This document shows, in pieces, positions 42,924-51,311 of a stretch of DNA of 64,000 bases (the stretch's first letter is position 1; every line of letters starts with the position of its first letter). Source of the DNA: CAXMRP01 sp965216515 (GTDB lineage Bacteria > Pseudomonadota > Alphaproteobacteria > Rhizobiales > Afifellaceae); NCBI GenBank assembly GCA_965216515.1, contig OZ244173.1, positions 2,480,001 to 2,544,000 on the forward strand. The letters are read 5' to 3'. Made by a program: the position numbers and the translations under genes. Under the pieces are notes generated by a model that saw nothing but the letters and a program-made list of their open reading frames with translations, made no database searches and was not told where the DNA came from.

Positions 42924-43958
42924 CTAGTCGCCCGCGTTATGAGGCTTGGGCGGGGTGGATAGCATCTTTTTCAATACTTCGTCTGAGTTGTCACGATCAG
43001 AATTTTCGGAGAGCGCGACGTCTGACGAGTTTGCGGCGTTATCAGTTTTGGATTTTTTGTATGCTTCTTCCATCATTTTTCTTTCGGCTGTTACATCAGG
43101 CAGAGTAAGCAATTCGTGTAGCTTCCACGCGGGAATAACTCCCATGAAACCCGAATTTGCTTGAACAAAGTGACCACTTGCTACGGGTCCATTGTTGTCA
43201 CGTAGCGGCTCGAAATAAGCCGGATGGCACCAGTCAACACCTAGAAGCCCCGGTCCCCAATACCGACCCGACAGCCCGTCTTGACCCGGCCTCAGAGTCA
43301 TAGGTTGAATGTGGACGTATACTGGCGATCCGCTGAAACCGCCAATTGAGCGACCCTCAACAATAAAGCTTTCCTGATCCCTTCCATGCTTGTCTTTCAG
43401 GATGGTGGCTTCGTTTTGAGCAATATTTCCGAACCGAACGGTTGGGATGTTTACCTCTTTGCCATCGGAGCCCACATAGCGCCCGACAAGAAAAACATCG
43501 TCCCCTATTCCCAGCCCCTGTTTGGCATACATTTCCTTTGAAACCAAAGCATCAAAGCGGAGCGTCCGGTATTTGTGGACGTTTGGGTCAATCTTGATTT
43601 TCGCAATAGCAATATCTGTTCCGTCTGGATGAAACCGCCAAACGCGCTCGGTCAGGTCAAGCGGCTCGGCTGTGCCATCGTGACGATTTATTCTAAGAAC
43701 CGTTGCGCCCTCTTCAATCACATGCCGGTTCGTTACTGCGTAGATGTGACGAGTTTTGGGAACTGTATCTGCATCAATACCGATCAGAAATCCGCTGCCC
43801 CCCTGCCGCTCGCCAACTTTCGCCCTTTGCGAGTCAAAGTATAGATAGATTGTCCCTTCCAGGTACTCGTCGGGAATGCGCGGCACTTCGTCCCCCGGGC
43901 AATGGCCATACAGACTCAAAGGAGATACGCACTCCGTCTGATTAACTATGCCTTGCAT
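42924..43958 (-). CDS. Trypsin-like serine protease, passenger gene of the IS element
   Basis: A 344-residue protein without a signal peptide, so probably cytoplasmic. The trypsin/HtrA-type triad is visible: His in YAVTNRHVIEEG, Asp in PDGTDIAIAKI and the nucleophile Ser in GGFSGSPVYVHI. The oxyanion-side segment GSGFLIGID is near residue 55. No PDZ domain follows; the last 70 residues are charged and Ser/Asp-rich. GGGGG lies five bases before ATG 43958, only 11 bases inside the right inverted repeat. It is not needed for transposition in related elements and is therefore cargo; the target is unknown. Confidence 0.85.
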   Translation of the reverse strand: MQGIVNQTECVSPLSLYGHCPGDEVPRIPDEYLEGTIYLYFDSQRAKVGERQGGSGFLIGIDADTVPKTRHIYAVTNRHVIEEGATVLRINRHDGTAEPLDLTERVWRFHPDGTDIAIAKIKIDPNVHKYRTLRFDALVSKEMYAKQGLGIGDDVFLVGRYVGSDGKEVNIPTVRFGNIAQNEATILKDKHGRDQESFIVEGRSIGGFSGSPVYVHIQPMTLRPGQDGLSGRYWGPGLLGVDWCHPAYFEPLRDNNGPVASGHFVQANSGFMGVIPAWKLHELLTLPDVTAERKMMEEAYKKSKTDNAANSSDVALSENSDRDNSDEVLKKMLSTPPKPHNAGD

Positions 43959-43986
43959 GACACCCCCGGTACGTCAAGTATACAAT
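43957..43986 (+). promoter_or_regulatory. Possible outward promoter at the right end of the IS element
   Basis: ATGACA (43,957-43,962) and TACAAT (43,981-43,986, inside the inverted repeat) are spaced 18 bases apart and each matches the sigma-70 consensus at five of six positions. They face the lactonase gene that starts at 44,103. This is a pattern match only. Confidence 0.35.
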
Positions 43987-43990
43987 GCTC
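43969..43990 (-). repeat. Right terminal inverted repeat of the IS element
   Basis: Exact reverse complement of the left 22-bp repeat; it ends where the second CTTTTTTT begins. Confidence 0.92.
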
Positions 43991-43998
43991 CTTTTTTT
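43991..43998. repeat. Target-site duplication, right copy
   Basis: CTTTTTTT, identical to 41,934-41,941. Removing the element and one copy rebuilds an uninterrupted terminator U-tract running into CGCCCGG. Confidence 0.85.
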
Positions 43999-44102
43999 CG
44001 CCCGGCCTGCCGGATGTCGCCTTGTCCCGGACGACTGGCGCCGGCGCCTGTCCCGTGGCAAATACGGACCCGCACATATGGAAGCGGTCAGGGAGCACGC
44101 CG

Positions 44103-45035
44103 ATGTTTTACGGTCAGATAGAGGGAACCGGATTTGAAAGCCTGGACCCACGCTTTCGCGCCTGTCTGACCGGCCACGGCCGGGTGGAACGTTTGTGGAC
44201 CGGCGGCCGCTGGCTGGAAGGTCCGGCCTGGTTTGCCGCCGGCCGCTATCTGGTCTGTTCCGATATTCCCAACAACCGCATGTTGAGGCTCGATGAAACC
44301 GATGATTCCGTCTCGGTGTTTCGCCCCTCCTCCAACTATTCCAACGGCAACACGGTCGACAATGCCGGCCGGCTGGTGACCTGCGAACATCTGGGCCGCC
44401 GGGTTACCCGCACCGAGTTCGACGGTTCGCTTACGGTCATCGCCGACCACCACCAGGGCAAGCGCTTCAATTCGCCCAACGATGTCGTTGTCAAATCCGA
44501 TGACTCCATCTGGTTCACCGACCCCGACTACGGCATCATGAGCAACTATGAGGGCAATCAGGCGGAGAGCGAAATCGGCGCCTGTCACGTCTACCGCGTC
44601 GATCCGGCGACCGGTGAGGTCGCTTGCGTCAGCGACGATTTCGTCAAGCCCAACGGGCTCGCTTTTTCACCCGATGAGTCGGTCCTTTACATCGCCGACA
44701 CCGGGCGCTCCCATATCCCAGACGGTCCGGCCCACATCCGCGCAATGACCGTGAATGCCGATGGCAGGAGCCTCGGCGCCTCCACGGTATTTGCCGATTG
44801 CAGCGTTGGCCTGTTCGATGGCTTTCGCGTCGACACCGCCGGCCGCATCTGGTCGTCGGCCGGCGACGGCGTCCACTGCTACGATCCCGATGGCACCCTG
44901 ATCGGCAAGATCCTCATTCCCGAAACCGTTGCCAACGTCACCTTCGGCGGCCCCAAGAACAACCGGCTCTTCATCTGCGGCACCACGTCGATCTATTCGG
45001 CGTTCCTCACAGCCCACGGCGCCGCGCCCGGATAA
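44103..45035 (+). CDS. SMP-30/gluconolactonase family protein
   Basis: A 310-residue beta-propeller lactonase-like protein. The start ATG 44103 has GGGAG seven bases upstream; the frame extends back into the IS flank without family features. It shows LEGPAWFAAGRYLVCSDIPNN (the metal-ligand Glu of SMP-30), VTCEHLGRRVTRTE, RFNSPNDVVVKSDDSIWFTDPDYGI (Asn and Asp ligands) and DFVKPNGLAFSPDESVLYIAD. Such enzymes hydrolyse sugar or other lactones with a divalent metal, in the cytoplasm because no signal peptide is present. The IS element lies 112 bases upstream and may affect its transcription. Confidence 0.9.
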   Translation: MFYGQIEGTGFESLDPRFRACLTGHGRVERLWTGGRWLEGPAWFAAGRYLVCSDIPNNRMLRLDETDDSVSVFRPSSNYSNGNTVDNAGRLVTCEHLGRRVTRTEFDGSLTVIADHHQGKRFNSPNDVVVKSDDSIWFTDPDYGIMSNYEGNQAESEIGACHVYRVDPATGEVACVSDDFVKPNGLAFSPDESVLYIADTGRSHIPDGPAHIRAMTVNADGRSLGASTVFADCSVGLFDGFRVDTAGRIWSSAGDGVHCYDPDGTLIGKILIPETVANVTFGGPKNNRLFICGTTSIYSAFLTAHGAAPG

Positions 45036-45118
45036 ACGCCCGCCGCCGTCTTGCCGCAAAACCGGCCCGGCAATGCCGGACAGCGCGGCGTCCCGCGCCG
45101 TTTGCGGGCCGCCGCGAC

Positions 45119-45910
45119 CTAGAGCGCCGTCCAGCCGCCATCCACGGAAATCGGCTGGCCGGTGATTTCCTGGGCCGCGTCGGTGCACAAGAACATCGCC
45201 ATGGCGCCGATCGCGTCGACTTCCACGAACCGCTTGGTCGGCTGTCTGGCGAGCATAACCGTCTCGACCACCTCTTCGCGGCTGATCCCGTGGGTTTTCA
45301 TCTGGTCGGCGATCTGCCCCTCAACGAGCGGTGTCGCCACATAGCCCGGGCAGACGGCGTTGGCGGTCGCCCGGATCCGCGCTTCGGCGAATTCCAGCGC
45401 GACGGTGCGGGTGAGGCCGATCATGCCGTGTTTGGCGGAAACATAGGCCGCCTTGTAGGGCGAGGCGGTCAGGCCATGGACCGAAGCGATGTTGATCACC
45501 CGCCCCCAGCCGGCCTCCCTGATGCCGGGCACCGCGGCACGGATCGTGTGAAAAGCCGACGACAGGTTGATCGCGATCACCTTGTCCCATTTTTCCGGCG
45601 GAAATTCCTCGATCCGCGCCACGTGCTGGATGCCGGCATTGTTGACCAGGATTTGCACCGGCGCCTGAAAGGCCGCCGCCGCCTGATCGATCAGGCCGGT
45701 ACATTCGTCCGGATTCGCCATGTCGCCCTGAATGTACCGCACATCTCCACCGGTCTCCGCCGCGAGGTCCGCGGCAATTTTGTGGTCGGAATCCGTGTCG
45801 GAAAACGAATTGAGCGCCACCTTTGCACCGGCCTGCGCCAATGCGGTGGCGATGCCGAGCCCGATCCCCGAGGTCGATCCTGTGATTACCGCCGTCTTGC
45901 CGTCCAGCAT
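45119..45910 (-). CDS. bdhA: 3-hydroxybutyrate dehydrogenase
   Basis: A 263-residue classical SDR. The start ATG 45910 has GGGAG six bases upstream and opens MLDGKTAVITGSTSGIGLGI (NAD loop). Further features are ILVNNAGIQHVARIEEF, which is characteristic of D-3-hydroxybutyrate dehydrogenases, NIASVHGLTASPYKAAYVSAKHG with the Ser-Tyr-Lys triad, NAVCPGYVATPLVEGQI and the C-terminus TGQPISVDGGWTAL. It oxidises D-3-hydroxybutyrate to acetoacetate with NAD, a step in polyhydroxybutyrate and ketone-body use common in this group. It is convergent with the lactonase gene and monocistronic. Confidence 0.93.
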   Translation of the reverse strand: MLDGKTAVITGSTSGIGLGIATALAQAGAKVALNSFSDTDSDHKIAADLAAETGGDVRYIQGDMANPDECTGLIDQAAAAFQAPVQILVNNAGIQHVARIEEFPPEKWDKVIAINLSSAFHTIRAAVPGIREAGWGRVINIASVHGLTASPYKAAYVSAKHGMIGLTRTVALEFAEARIRATANAVCPGYVATPLVEGQIADQMKTHGISREEVVETVMLARQPTKRFVEVDAIGAMAMFLCTDAAQEITGQPISVDGGWTAL

Positions 45911-46137
45911 GAAAGTCTCCCGCCGTGATCCCGCTGCGAAACTGCGGCCGCAATCTAGGCGGAGATCAGCCGATATTGCAATGCAGCATTCCGGTGGTTC
46001 TGCCGCGTCCGGCCAAGGCCGGATTCGGCGGCCGGTCGGTTTCGATGCGACGGCGCGGCCCGCACCCGCAAGGCGCCGACCGGCATTTGCCCCACGAAAC
46101 AATTGACAAGGCGGCCCCGCTTGGCCACGTGAGCACC

Positions 46138-47421
46138 ATGAACGCACCCGTCCAGACGTCGGACAAGCCGGATTTGTGTCTGGCCGATACGATAAGGCCC
46201 GCCCGGCCGGCGCCGCGCCGGCCGACTGTCGCCGTCGATGTCGGCGGCGTCGTTATCGGCGGCGGCGCACCGATCGTCGTCCAGTCGATGACCAACACCG
46301 ACACCGCCGATATCGCAGCCACGGTTGCCCAGGTCGCCGCGCTCGCCCGCGCCGGCTCGCAACTGGTGCGGATCACTGTCGACCGGCCCGAATCCGCCGC
46401 TGCCGTCCCCGATATCCGCGAGCACCTGGATCGGCAAAATGTCGCCGTCCCGCTTGTCGGCGATTTCCACTATATCGGCCACAAGTTGCTGGCTGATTTT
46501 CCGGCCTGCGCCGAGGCGCTCGCCAAGTACCGGATCAATCCCGGCAATGTCGGCGCCGGCCAGAAGCGTGACAAGCGCTTTGCAGAAATCATCGAAATCG
46601 CCCTGCGCTGCGGGAAGTCGGTTCGAATCGGCGTCAACTGGGGGTCGCTGGACCAGGATCTTCTGACCCGGCTGATGGACGACAACGCCACCGCCGAAAA
46701 ACCGGTCTCCGCCGCTGCCGTCACCCGCGAGGCGGTCGTCCGTTCTGCCCTCCAATCGGCGCACTTTGCCGAGGAGATCGGCCTGCCAAGAAACCGGATC
46801 GTGCTTTCCGCCAAGGTGAGTCGGGTCCAGGATCTCATCGCCGTCAACCGGATGCTGGCCGAACGCAGTGACCACGCCATCCATCTCGGCCTGACCGAGG
46901 CCGGTATGGGCACAAAGGGCCTCGTGGCATCGTCCGCCGCCATGGGCATTCTCCTGCAGGAGGGGATCGGAGACACGGTGCGCTACTCGCTGACGCCCGA
47001 ACCCGGCGGCGACCGGACCCTGGAGGTCCGCGCCTGTCAGGATTTGCTGCAGACCATGGGTTTCCGCCAGTTCGTTCCGGTGGTCGCCGCCTGCCCGGGA
47101 TGCGGCCGCACGACGTCGATGCTGTTTCAGGAGCTGGCCAGGGACATTCAGGACAATATCGCCGCCGAAATGCCTGTCTGGCGGGAAAAATATCCCGGTG
47201 TCGAAACACTCAATATCGCCGTTATGGGCTGTATCGTGAACGGCCCCGGCGAATCCCGCCACGCCGATATCGGCATTTCGCTGCCCGGCACCGGGGAACA
47301 GCCGGCCGCACCGGTTTTCGTCGATGGCAAGAAGGCGGCGACATTGCGCGGCCCGGCGCTGGCGGAAGATTTCAAGGCCATGGTCGCCGACTATATCGAG
47401 ACGCGCTTCGGCCGGCGATGA
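46138..47421 (+). CDS. ispG: 4-hydroxy-3-methylbut-2-enyl-diphosphate synthase (IspG/GcpE)
   Basis: A 427-residue enzyme of the MEP isoprenoid pathway. It converts methylerythritol cyclodiphosphate to HMBPP using a [4Fe-4S] cluster. The TIM-barrel part begins VAVDVGGVVIGGGAPIVVQSMTNTDT, written here as two blocks around the substrate site. The cluster cysteines are in AACPGCGRT and MGCIVNGPGESRHADIG, and the catalytic Glu is in the latter. The frame is open about 70 codons further upstream, but family members start near MNAPVQTSD; a GTG three codons earlier is possible. It is divergent from the 3-hydroxybutyrate dehydrogenase gene. Confidence 0.96.
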   Translation: MNAPVQTSDKPDLCLADTIRPARPAPRRPTVAVDVGGVVIGGGAPIVVQSMTNTDTADIAATVAQVAALARAGSQLVRITVDRPESAAAVPDIREHLDRQNVAVPLVGDFHYIGHKLLADFPACAEALAKYRINPGNVGAGQKRDKRFAEIIEIALRCGKSVRIGVNWGSLDQDLLTRLMDDNATAEKPVSAAAVTREAVVRSALQSAHFAEEIGLPRNRIVLSAKVSRVQDLIAVNRMLAERSDHAIHLGLTEAGMGTKGLVASSAAMGILLQEGIGDTVRYSLTPEPGGDRTLEVRACQDLLQTMGFRQFVPVVAACPGCGRTTSMLFQELARDIQDNIAAEMPVWREKYPGVETLNIAVMGCIVNGPGESRHADIGISLPGTGEQPAAPVFVDGKKAATLRGPALAEDFKAMVADYIETRFGRR

Positions 47422-47514
47422 ACGGGCGCCGTCGCGCTTGCGCGAACGCCTCGACCAGCCCAGTGTCGCGGAGACCGAAGCCGTTCCGATTTACCGCTGC
47501 TCAGATTTGGCCGG

Positions 47515-48051
47515 TCACGACGGCGTATCGCCTTCCTGCTCGAACCTGCCGACCATGCCGTCCTCATAGTGGCCCGGCACGTTGCAGGCGAATTCCAGAT
47601 CGACCGCTTCGGGAAAGCGCCAGACCACACTGCCCGTTTCGCCGGGTGCCAGCAGAACGGCATTCGGGTCATCATGCGCCATCATCGCGCCTCCCTGACC
47701 CATCATGTGGTGGTTGATCCGGTCCACCTCCAGAATACCGTTCGCCATCATTGTCAGCATCTCTTCGCGATGCCGGGCATGGGAGGCCGGATTTCCGATA
47801 TTGAATTCGTGGACGAATTCACCGTCGTTGCGAATGATGAACGCGATGGTTTCGCCGGGCCGCACTTGCATCGAACCGGGTATGAAAAGATTGTCTTTCA
47901 TGACGACCTCGATGGTCCGGCCGGCATCCGCCGGTTTCGCCGGCATGCCGAGCCCGCCGCTATGGATCTCCTCGCCGTGAGCCAAAACCGGCGTCGAAAA
48001 CACAATCATCGCAAGTGCGGCGAGCAGCCGCCTGTCGCATCGAATCATCAA
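47515..48051 (-). CDS. Cupredoxin (plastocyanin-like) copper protein
   Basis: A 178-residue exported protein with a signal peptide ending near FSTPVLA (residue 24). The cupredoxin fold carries type-1 copper ligands His81 (VHEFNI) and Cys156-His161-Met166 (ACNVPGHYEDGM). An unusual His/Met-rich insertion (about 110-128, NHHMMGQGGAMMAHDD) could hold more copper. It should be a periplasmic electron carrier or copper-handling protein. The gene lies 15 bases downstream of the cytochrome c gene on the same strand, so they form one operon and may exchange electrons. Confidence 0.9.
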   Translation of the reverse strand: MMIRCDRRLLAALAMIVFSTPVLAHGEEIHSGGLGMPAKPADAGRTIEVVMKDNLFIPGSMQVRPGETIAFIIRNDGEFVHEFNIGNPASHARHREEMLTMMANGILEVDRINHHMMGQGGAMMAHDDPNAVLLAPGETGSVVWRFPEAVDLEFACNVPGHYEDGMVGRFEQEGDTPS

Positions 48052-48066
48052 TTTGCTCCTGTTGCT

Positions 48067-48501
48067 TCAGAATATCCCGTTGGCGCTTTGCAGTTCACGG
48101 ATATAGGCGACAATGGCGTTGATATCCGCATCCTCTATCCCGTCCACAGGCGGCATGTTGCCGAATTGCCAGTGGTGCTGGCGCGAGCCGCGTTTCGCCG
48201 CCGCGTAAAATGCGCCATCGGCGTGGTGACCGGGATGATAGATCTGGTGAATGAGCGGCGGTCCCGTGTCCGATCCCTGGCCACTGTCGCCATGGCATTC
48301 CGCACAATAGGTCTTGAATCGCGACTGGCCGGACCGCGCTGCCTTGGAGAGATTCGGCACGGTCACTGCGACGACATGCTCGTTCGACTGGCCGGAGAAT
48401 TGCCCGCTTGCAATCAATGCCGCACCCAGCGCCACCACGGTCGCACCCGCGATGATCCAGATCCTCAAAAGAAACCCTCCCCGTGCTAGCCTGAGGTTCA
48501 T
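48067..48501 (-). CDS. Class I c-type cytochrome, membrane anchored
   Basis: A 144-residue monohaem cytochrome. An N-terminal hydrophobic helix (about residues 12-32) could be an uncut signal anchor. The haem motif CAECH is at Cys66-His70, and the distal Met is in FGNMPPV near residue 115. It lies in the periplasm. It is the first gene of a two-gene operon with the cupredoxin and diverges from the deaminase gene with only 23 bases between starts. The partner oxidase or reductase is not in the window. Confidence 0.9.
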   Translation of the reverse strand: MNLRLARGGFLLRIWIIAGATVVALGAALIASGQFSGQSNEHVVAVTVPNLSKAARSGQSRFKTYCAECHGDSGQGSDTGPPLIHQIYHPGHHADGAFYAAAKRGSRQHHWQFGNMPPVDGIEDADINAIVAYIRELQSANGIF

Positions 48502-48524
48502 TCCACCGGAATTATGGCCAATCC

Positions 48525-49127
48525 ATGAATCGTATCAAATCGCAATCCCGTGTTCGTCGTTTTCTTGATGTGATCGAAAACGATATTGTCCCACTGACAA
48601 GGAAGGGCGTGCAGGCCGGCAACAAGCTTTTCGGCGCCGCGATCCTGCGCAAGGCCGATCTCGGTCTGGTTCTGGCGGCGACCAACCGGGAGATCGAAAA
48701 TCCGCTCTATCACGGCGAGATTTCGGCGCTGAACGACTATTACGGCCTGCCCGCGGACAGCCGCCCGGCCGCCGCCGACTGCCTGTTCCTGTCCACGCAC
48801 GAGCCCTGCTCGCTATGTCTGTCCGCGATCACCTGGGCCGGTTTCGACAATTTCACCTATCTCTTCGGCTATCAGGACACCCGCGACGCCTTCGCGATCC
48901 CTCACGACCTGAGGATCCTCCAGGAAGTGTTCGGCGTAAGAGATGGTGCCTATCGCCGGCAAAACGCATTTTGGCATGCATCATCGCTGGACGAACTGGT
49001 CGCCACCTGTCCGGAATCCGAACGCACGCATCTGCGCACCAGGATCGACGACCTGTCGGTGATATACAGCGATCTCTCGGCGGTCTATCAGGCGCGGAAA
49101 TCAGGCGGCGGGATACCGCTCGCCTGA
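48525..49127 (+). CDS. Cytidine/deoxycytidylate deaminase family protein (nucleoside deaminase)
   Basis: A 200-residue zinc hydrolase. The site is His63-x-Glu65 (YHGEI) plus Cys95 and Cys98 (EPCSLCLSA), the pattern of the CDA/TadA superfamily. The spacing and length are unlike TadA (about 150 residues). The C-terminal 80 residues carry no motif I know. It probably deaminates a free base or nucleoside, but the substrate cannot be assigned. Its start is 23 bases from that of the divergent cytochrome gene, so promoters overlap. Confidence 0.82.
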   Translation: MNRIKSQSRVRRFLDVIENDIVPLTRKGVQAGNKLFGAAILRKADLGLVLAATNREIENPLYHGEISALNDYYGLPADSRPAAADCLFLSTHEPCSLCLSAITWAGFDNFTYLFGYQDTRDAFAIPHDLRILQEVFGVRDGAYRRQNAFWHASSLDELVATCPESERTHLRTRIDDLSVIYSDLSAVYQARKSGGGIPLA

Positions 49128-49132
49128 CCATC

Positions 49133-49372
49133 TCACGCGCCCGATATTCCCTCCTGCCGATCGGCGGGCTGTTGCGGGCCGCCGGCCGATGCCGCTTCGA
49201 TGGTGCGCAGCCGGGCGCGCAGCGAACGGCGAATGGAGCGCAATCCGTCGCGCCAGTCCTCTGGATCACCCGCATATCCGGAGCCCTCGAACGCATCGAT
49301 GCCGCGCAACAGATGGTTGAGGTAATCCGGTTCGCTGCTCTGATGAATTGTTCCGTCCGCCGCCATCGCCAT
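49133..49372 (-). CDS. Small hypothetical protein
   Basis: A frame of 79 residues from ATG 49372, reading MAMAADGTIHQSSEPDYLNH near its start with a central charged helix (DWRDGLRSIRRSLRARLRTIE). The composition looks protein-like, and it is convergent with the deaminase gene with 5 bases between. There is no strong ribosome-binding site and no family was recognised. It could be a chance frame. Confidence 0.4.
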   Translation of the reverse strand: MAMAADGTIHQSSEPDYLNHLLRGIDAFEGSGYAGDPEDWRDGLRSIRRSLRARLRTIEAASAGGPQQPADRQEGISGA

Positions 49373-49598
49373 ACCCGATCTGCATATGCCGGTCGGCAGC
49401 CTTGCCGATCCCGCCGGGCAAGTCAAAGCAATTGCCCGGTCACATTTACCGGCCGGAAAATCAAACCGCTGAAAAAGGGTAAACAATTGCCGGTCCGACG
49501 CCGATTCCGACCGATTCAGCTGCCGTTTACCATGTTTCTCAAACCCTTCGTAACCGTCACCGTGTCACCTTTCCGGAAGCTTTGGCTGGGGTACACAG

Positions 49599-50165
49599 AT
49601 GTGGGTTGGGGATGACGGCCCGTCGGCCGCAGGAAACGCCGTGCATGGCGGGATGTCGGTGCCGGCAACGGCATTGGCGAACATAAGGCGCGGCCTAGGT
49701 CATGAAACAGCGCACAGGCCCGGCGGATGCGAATCCGCTCCGATCCGCGCCGACAAGATCACGATTGCCCCCCTCAGCATCGACAAGGCCGAGCGCCTCC
49801 TCAACAATATTCGCAAACGCAACGGATCCGGTCCGGTCCGCCTTTTGCCGTCGCTTCAGGAAGCCGCCGCCGAACATGCCGCCGCCATGGCCCGGCGCGG
49901 CCGGCTCGCACATGATTTCGGCCCTGGCACCAGCCTGCGCGACCGGCTCGCCGGGGTCGAGCCGCATCTCATGGCGGCCGAGAATGTCGGCGCCGGCTAT
50001 TCCTCCATAGAATCGGTTTTGAAGGGTTGGATGGCGTCGCGCGGTCACTGGCGCAACATGGCCGACAGCCGGCTGACCCGGTTCGGGCTCGCCCAGGCAA
50101 TCAATCCCGGTTCCCGCAACCGCAATTACTGGGCTCTGATCCTGATCCGGCCGAATCTCGCCTGA
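49599..50165 (+). CDS. CAP (SCP/PR-1) domain protein
   Basis: A protein of up to 188 residues whose C-terminal 130 residues form a CAP domain: IDKAERLLNNIRKRNGSGP, LQEAAAEHAAAMARRGRLAHDF with the usual His, AENVGAGYSSIESVLKGWMAS and HWRNMADSRLTRFGLAQ. Bacterial CAP proteins are mostly secreted and of unclear function. No clear signal peptide is visible with ATG 49599 or with ATG 49653, so the true start may differ. It stands alone. Confidence 0.78.
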   Translation: MWVGDDGPSAAGNAVHGGMSVPATALANIRRGLGHETAHRPGGCESAPIRADKITIAPLSIDKAERLLNNIRKRNGSGPVRLLPSLQEAAAEHAAAMARRGRLAHDFGPGTSLRDRLAGVEPHLMAAENVGAGYSSIESVLKGWMASRGHWRNMADSRLTRFGLAQAINPGSRNRNYWALILIRPNLA

Positions 50166-50220
50166 GCGCGCCGCCTGTCTCCGCGCCGCGGGCCCGGTGT
50201 ATCGGCCCTCGCGCTGCCTC

Positions 50221-51249
50221 TCATGCCGATCGGCTTTGCCTGTAGAAATAGTTGGCCCGGCGGCCGAACAGAGCGCCGCGAAGAAAACGGCGCGCTGCTT
50301 CCGTCCGACGGAATGGCTGCAGAACAGCCCGCGACAAACGCCAGACGGTGACTTTCGCTGCATCGCCGAGGGGTAAGGCGCCGGGCACCGGCTGGGCAAA
50401 GCCCGCCGACCGCAACACGGCATTCATGAAGTAGAGCGCATTGGCCCGTCGCACCGGTGCCGTTTTCCACGTCACCGCGATGGACACCGCGACATCGTCG
50501 CCGGTCTCCACATAGTGCGGCCAGGTATGCGGCACATAAAGTCCGGTGCCGGGCTTCAGAACATGATGGACGCCGCGCGAAAACCAATCGGCATCATAGG
50601 GCAGGTTGCGATGCTTGCCGGGAAAACTTTCCAGAGCCGCTTCTGAAACCAGCGATCGGTCGCAATTGTCGAACAGGTGAAAGACCTTCGGCCCTTTCAG
50701 GTGAAAAAAGAGGTTTTCCTCATAATCGACATGAAACGGCGTGACCGATCGCGCCGAGGCGACGAAAATGAACCCCTGGACATCGTCCATGCCCGCATCG
50801 CGGTGGCCGACAAACCCCCGGTCTTGCGCAACCCGATCGAGCGTGCTGACCAGCAGCGCCCGGTACACCGGATCGCTTTCCACGTTCTTCAGGACCATCC
50901 ATGCGCCGCAATGCTCGATCTGTGCCACCACCTCCGCCGGCGGCAGGTCGACGCCCGCCGTCGCCGCCGGATCCTGGTTCGGCTGCAACGCCCCGGAATT
51001 GTACTCCACCCGGTCACCGTCGAGACGACCGGCCAGGCTGGCCAGCGCCGGCAGCTGCAGGGCCGGATGTGTGTGGAGGTCGTGATGGAAACGAAACGGT
51101 TCGCCGGTCGCCAGACCCGCTTCCCGGATCACCGGATCGACAGCGATCGTCGGGCCGGGTTCGCGCGAATTTGCGGCATCGGGCGAGAGCCTGTCGGCAG
51201 GCGAACCGTCCGGTATCGTCTGCAGATTGCGGCGGGCGTGATCGGACAT
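50221..51249 (-). CDS. Cupin-like (JmjC-type) 2-oxoglutarate/iron-dependent oxygenase-like protein
   Basis: A 342-residue protein. The start ATG 51249 is supported by AGGAG nine bases upstream, which favours it over an ATG at 51312. The core has an Fe-type motif, His-x-Asp in SVTPFHVDYEENLFF, with GPKVFHLFDN. The second His is in GLYVPHTWPHYVETG, as in the cupin_8/JmjC fold. It may hydroxylate a protein or small molecule. It directly follows the acetyltransferase gene on the same strand (gap about 62 bases), so both may modify the same target; the substrate is unknown. Confidence 0.75.
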   Translation of the reverse strand: MSDHARRNLQTIPDGSPADRLSPDAANSREPGPTIAVDPVIREAGLATGEPFRFHHDLHTHPALQLPALASLAGRLDGDRVEYNSGALQPNQDPAATAGVDLPPAEVVAQIEHCGAWMVLKNVESDPVYRALLVSTLDRVAQDRGFVGHRDAGMDDVQGFIFVASARSVTPFHVDYEENLFFHLKGPKVFHLFDNCDRSLVSEAALESFPGKHRNLPYDADWFSRGVHHVLKPGTGLYVPHTWPHYVETGDDVAVSIAVTWKTAPVRRANALYFMNAVLRSAGFAQPVPGALPLGDAAKVTVWRLSRAVLQPFRRTEAARRFLRGALFGRRANYFYRQSRSA

Positions 51250-51311
51250 GGCAGGTTTCTCCTGAACCTGTGGCAGCACAGCGGGCGACGCGCCGGGCGG
51301 ATCGGAATTCA

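Larger units (their letters stand above)
41942..43990. mobile_element. IS1595-family insertion sequence with passenger protease
   Basis: A complete 2,049-bp element. It has perfect 22-bp terminal inverted repeats beginning GAGCATTGTATACTTGACGTAC, an 8-bp direct duplication of CTTTTTTT and a full-length transposase gene. A second gene, converging with the transposase, encodes a trypsin-like protease. The stops of the two genes are adjacent (42,923/42,924). Both ends and both frames are intact, which points to recent insertion. Base composition is lower in GC than the flanks, most clearly in the protease gene. Confidence 0.93.

Noticed and set aside
45955..47262. 435-codon frame opposite ispG
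   Set aside because: Antisense shadow; ispG motifs on the plus strand are complete.
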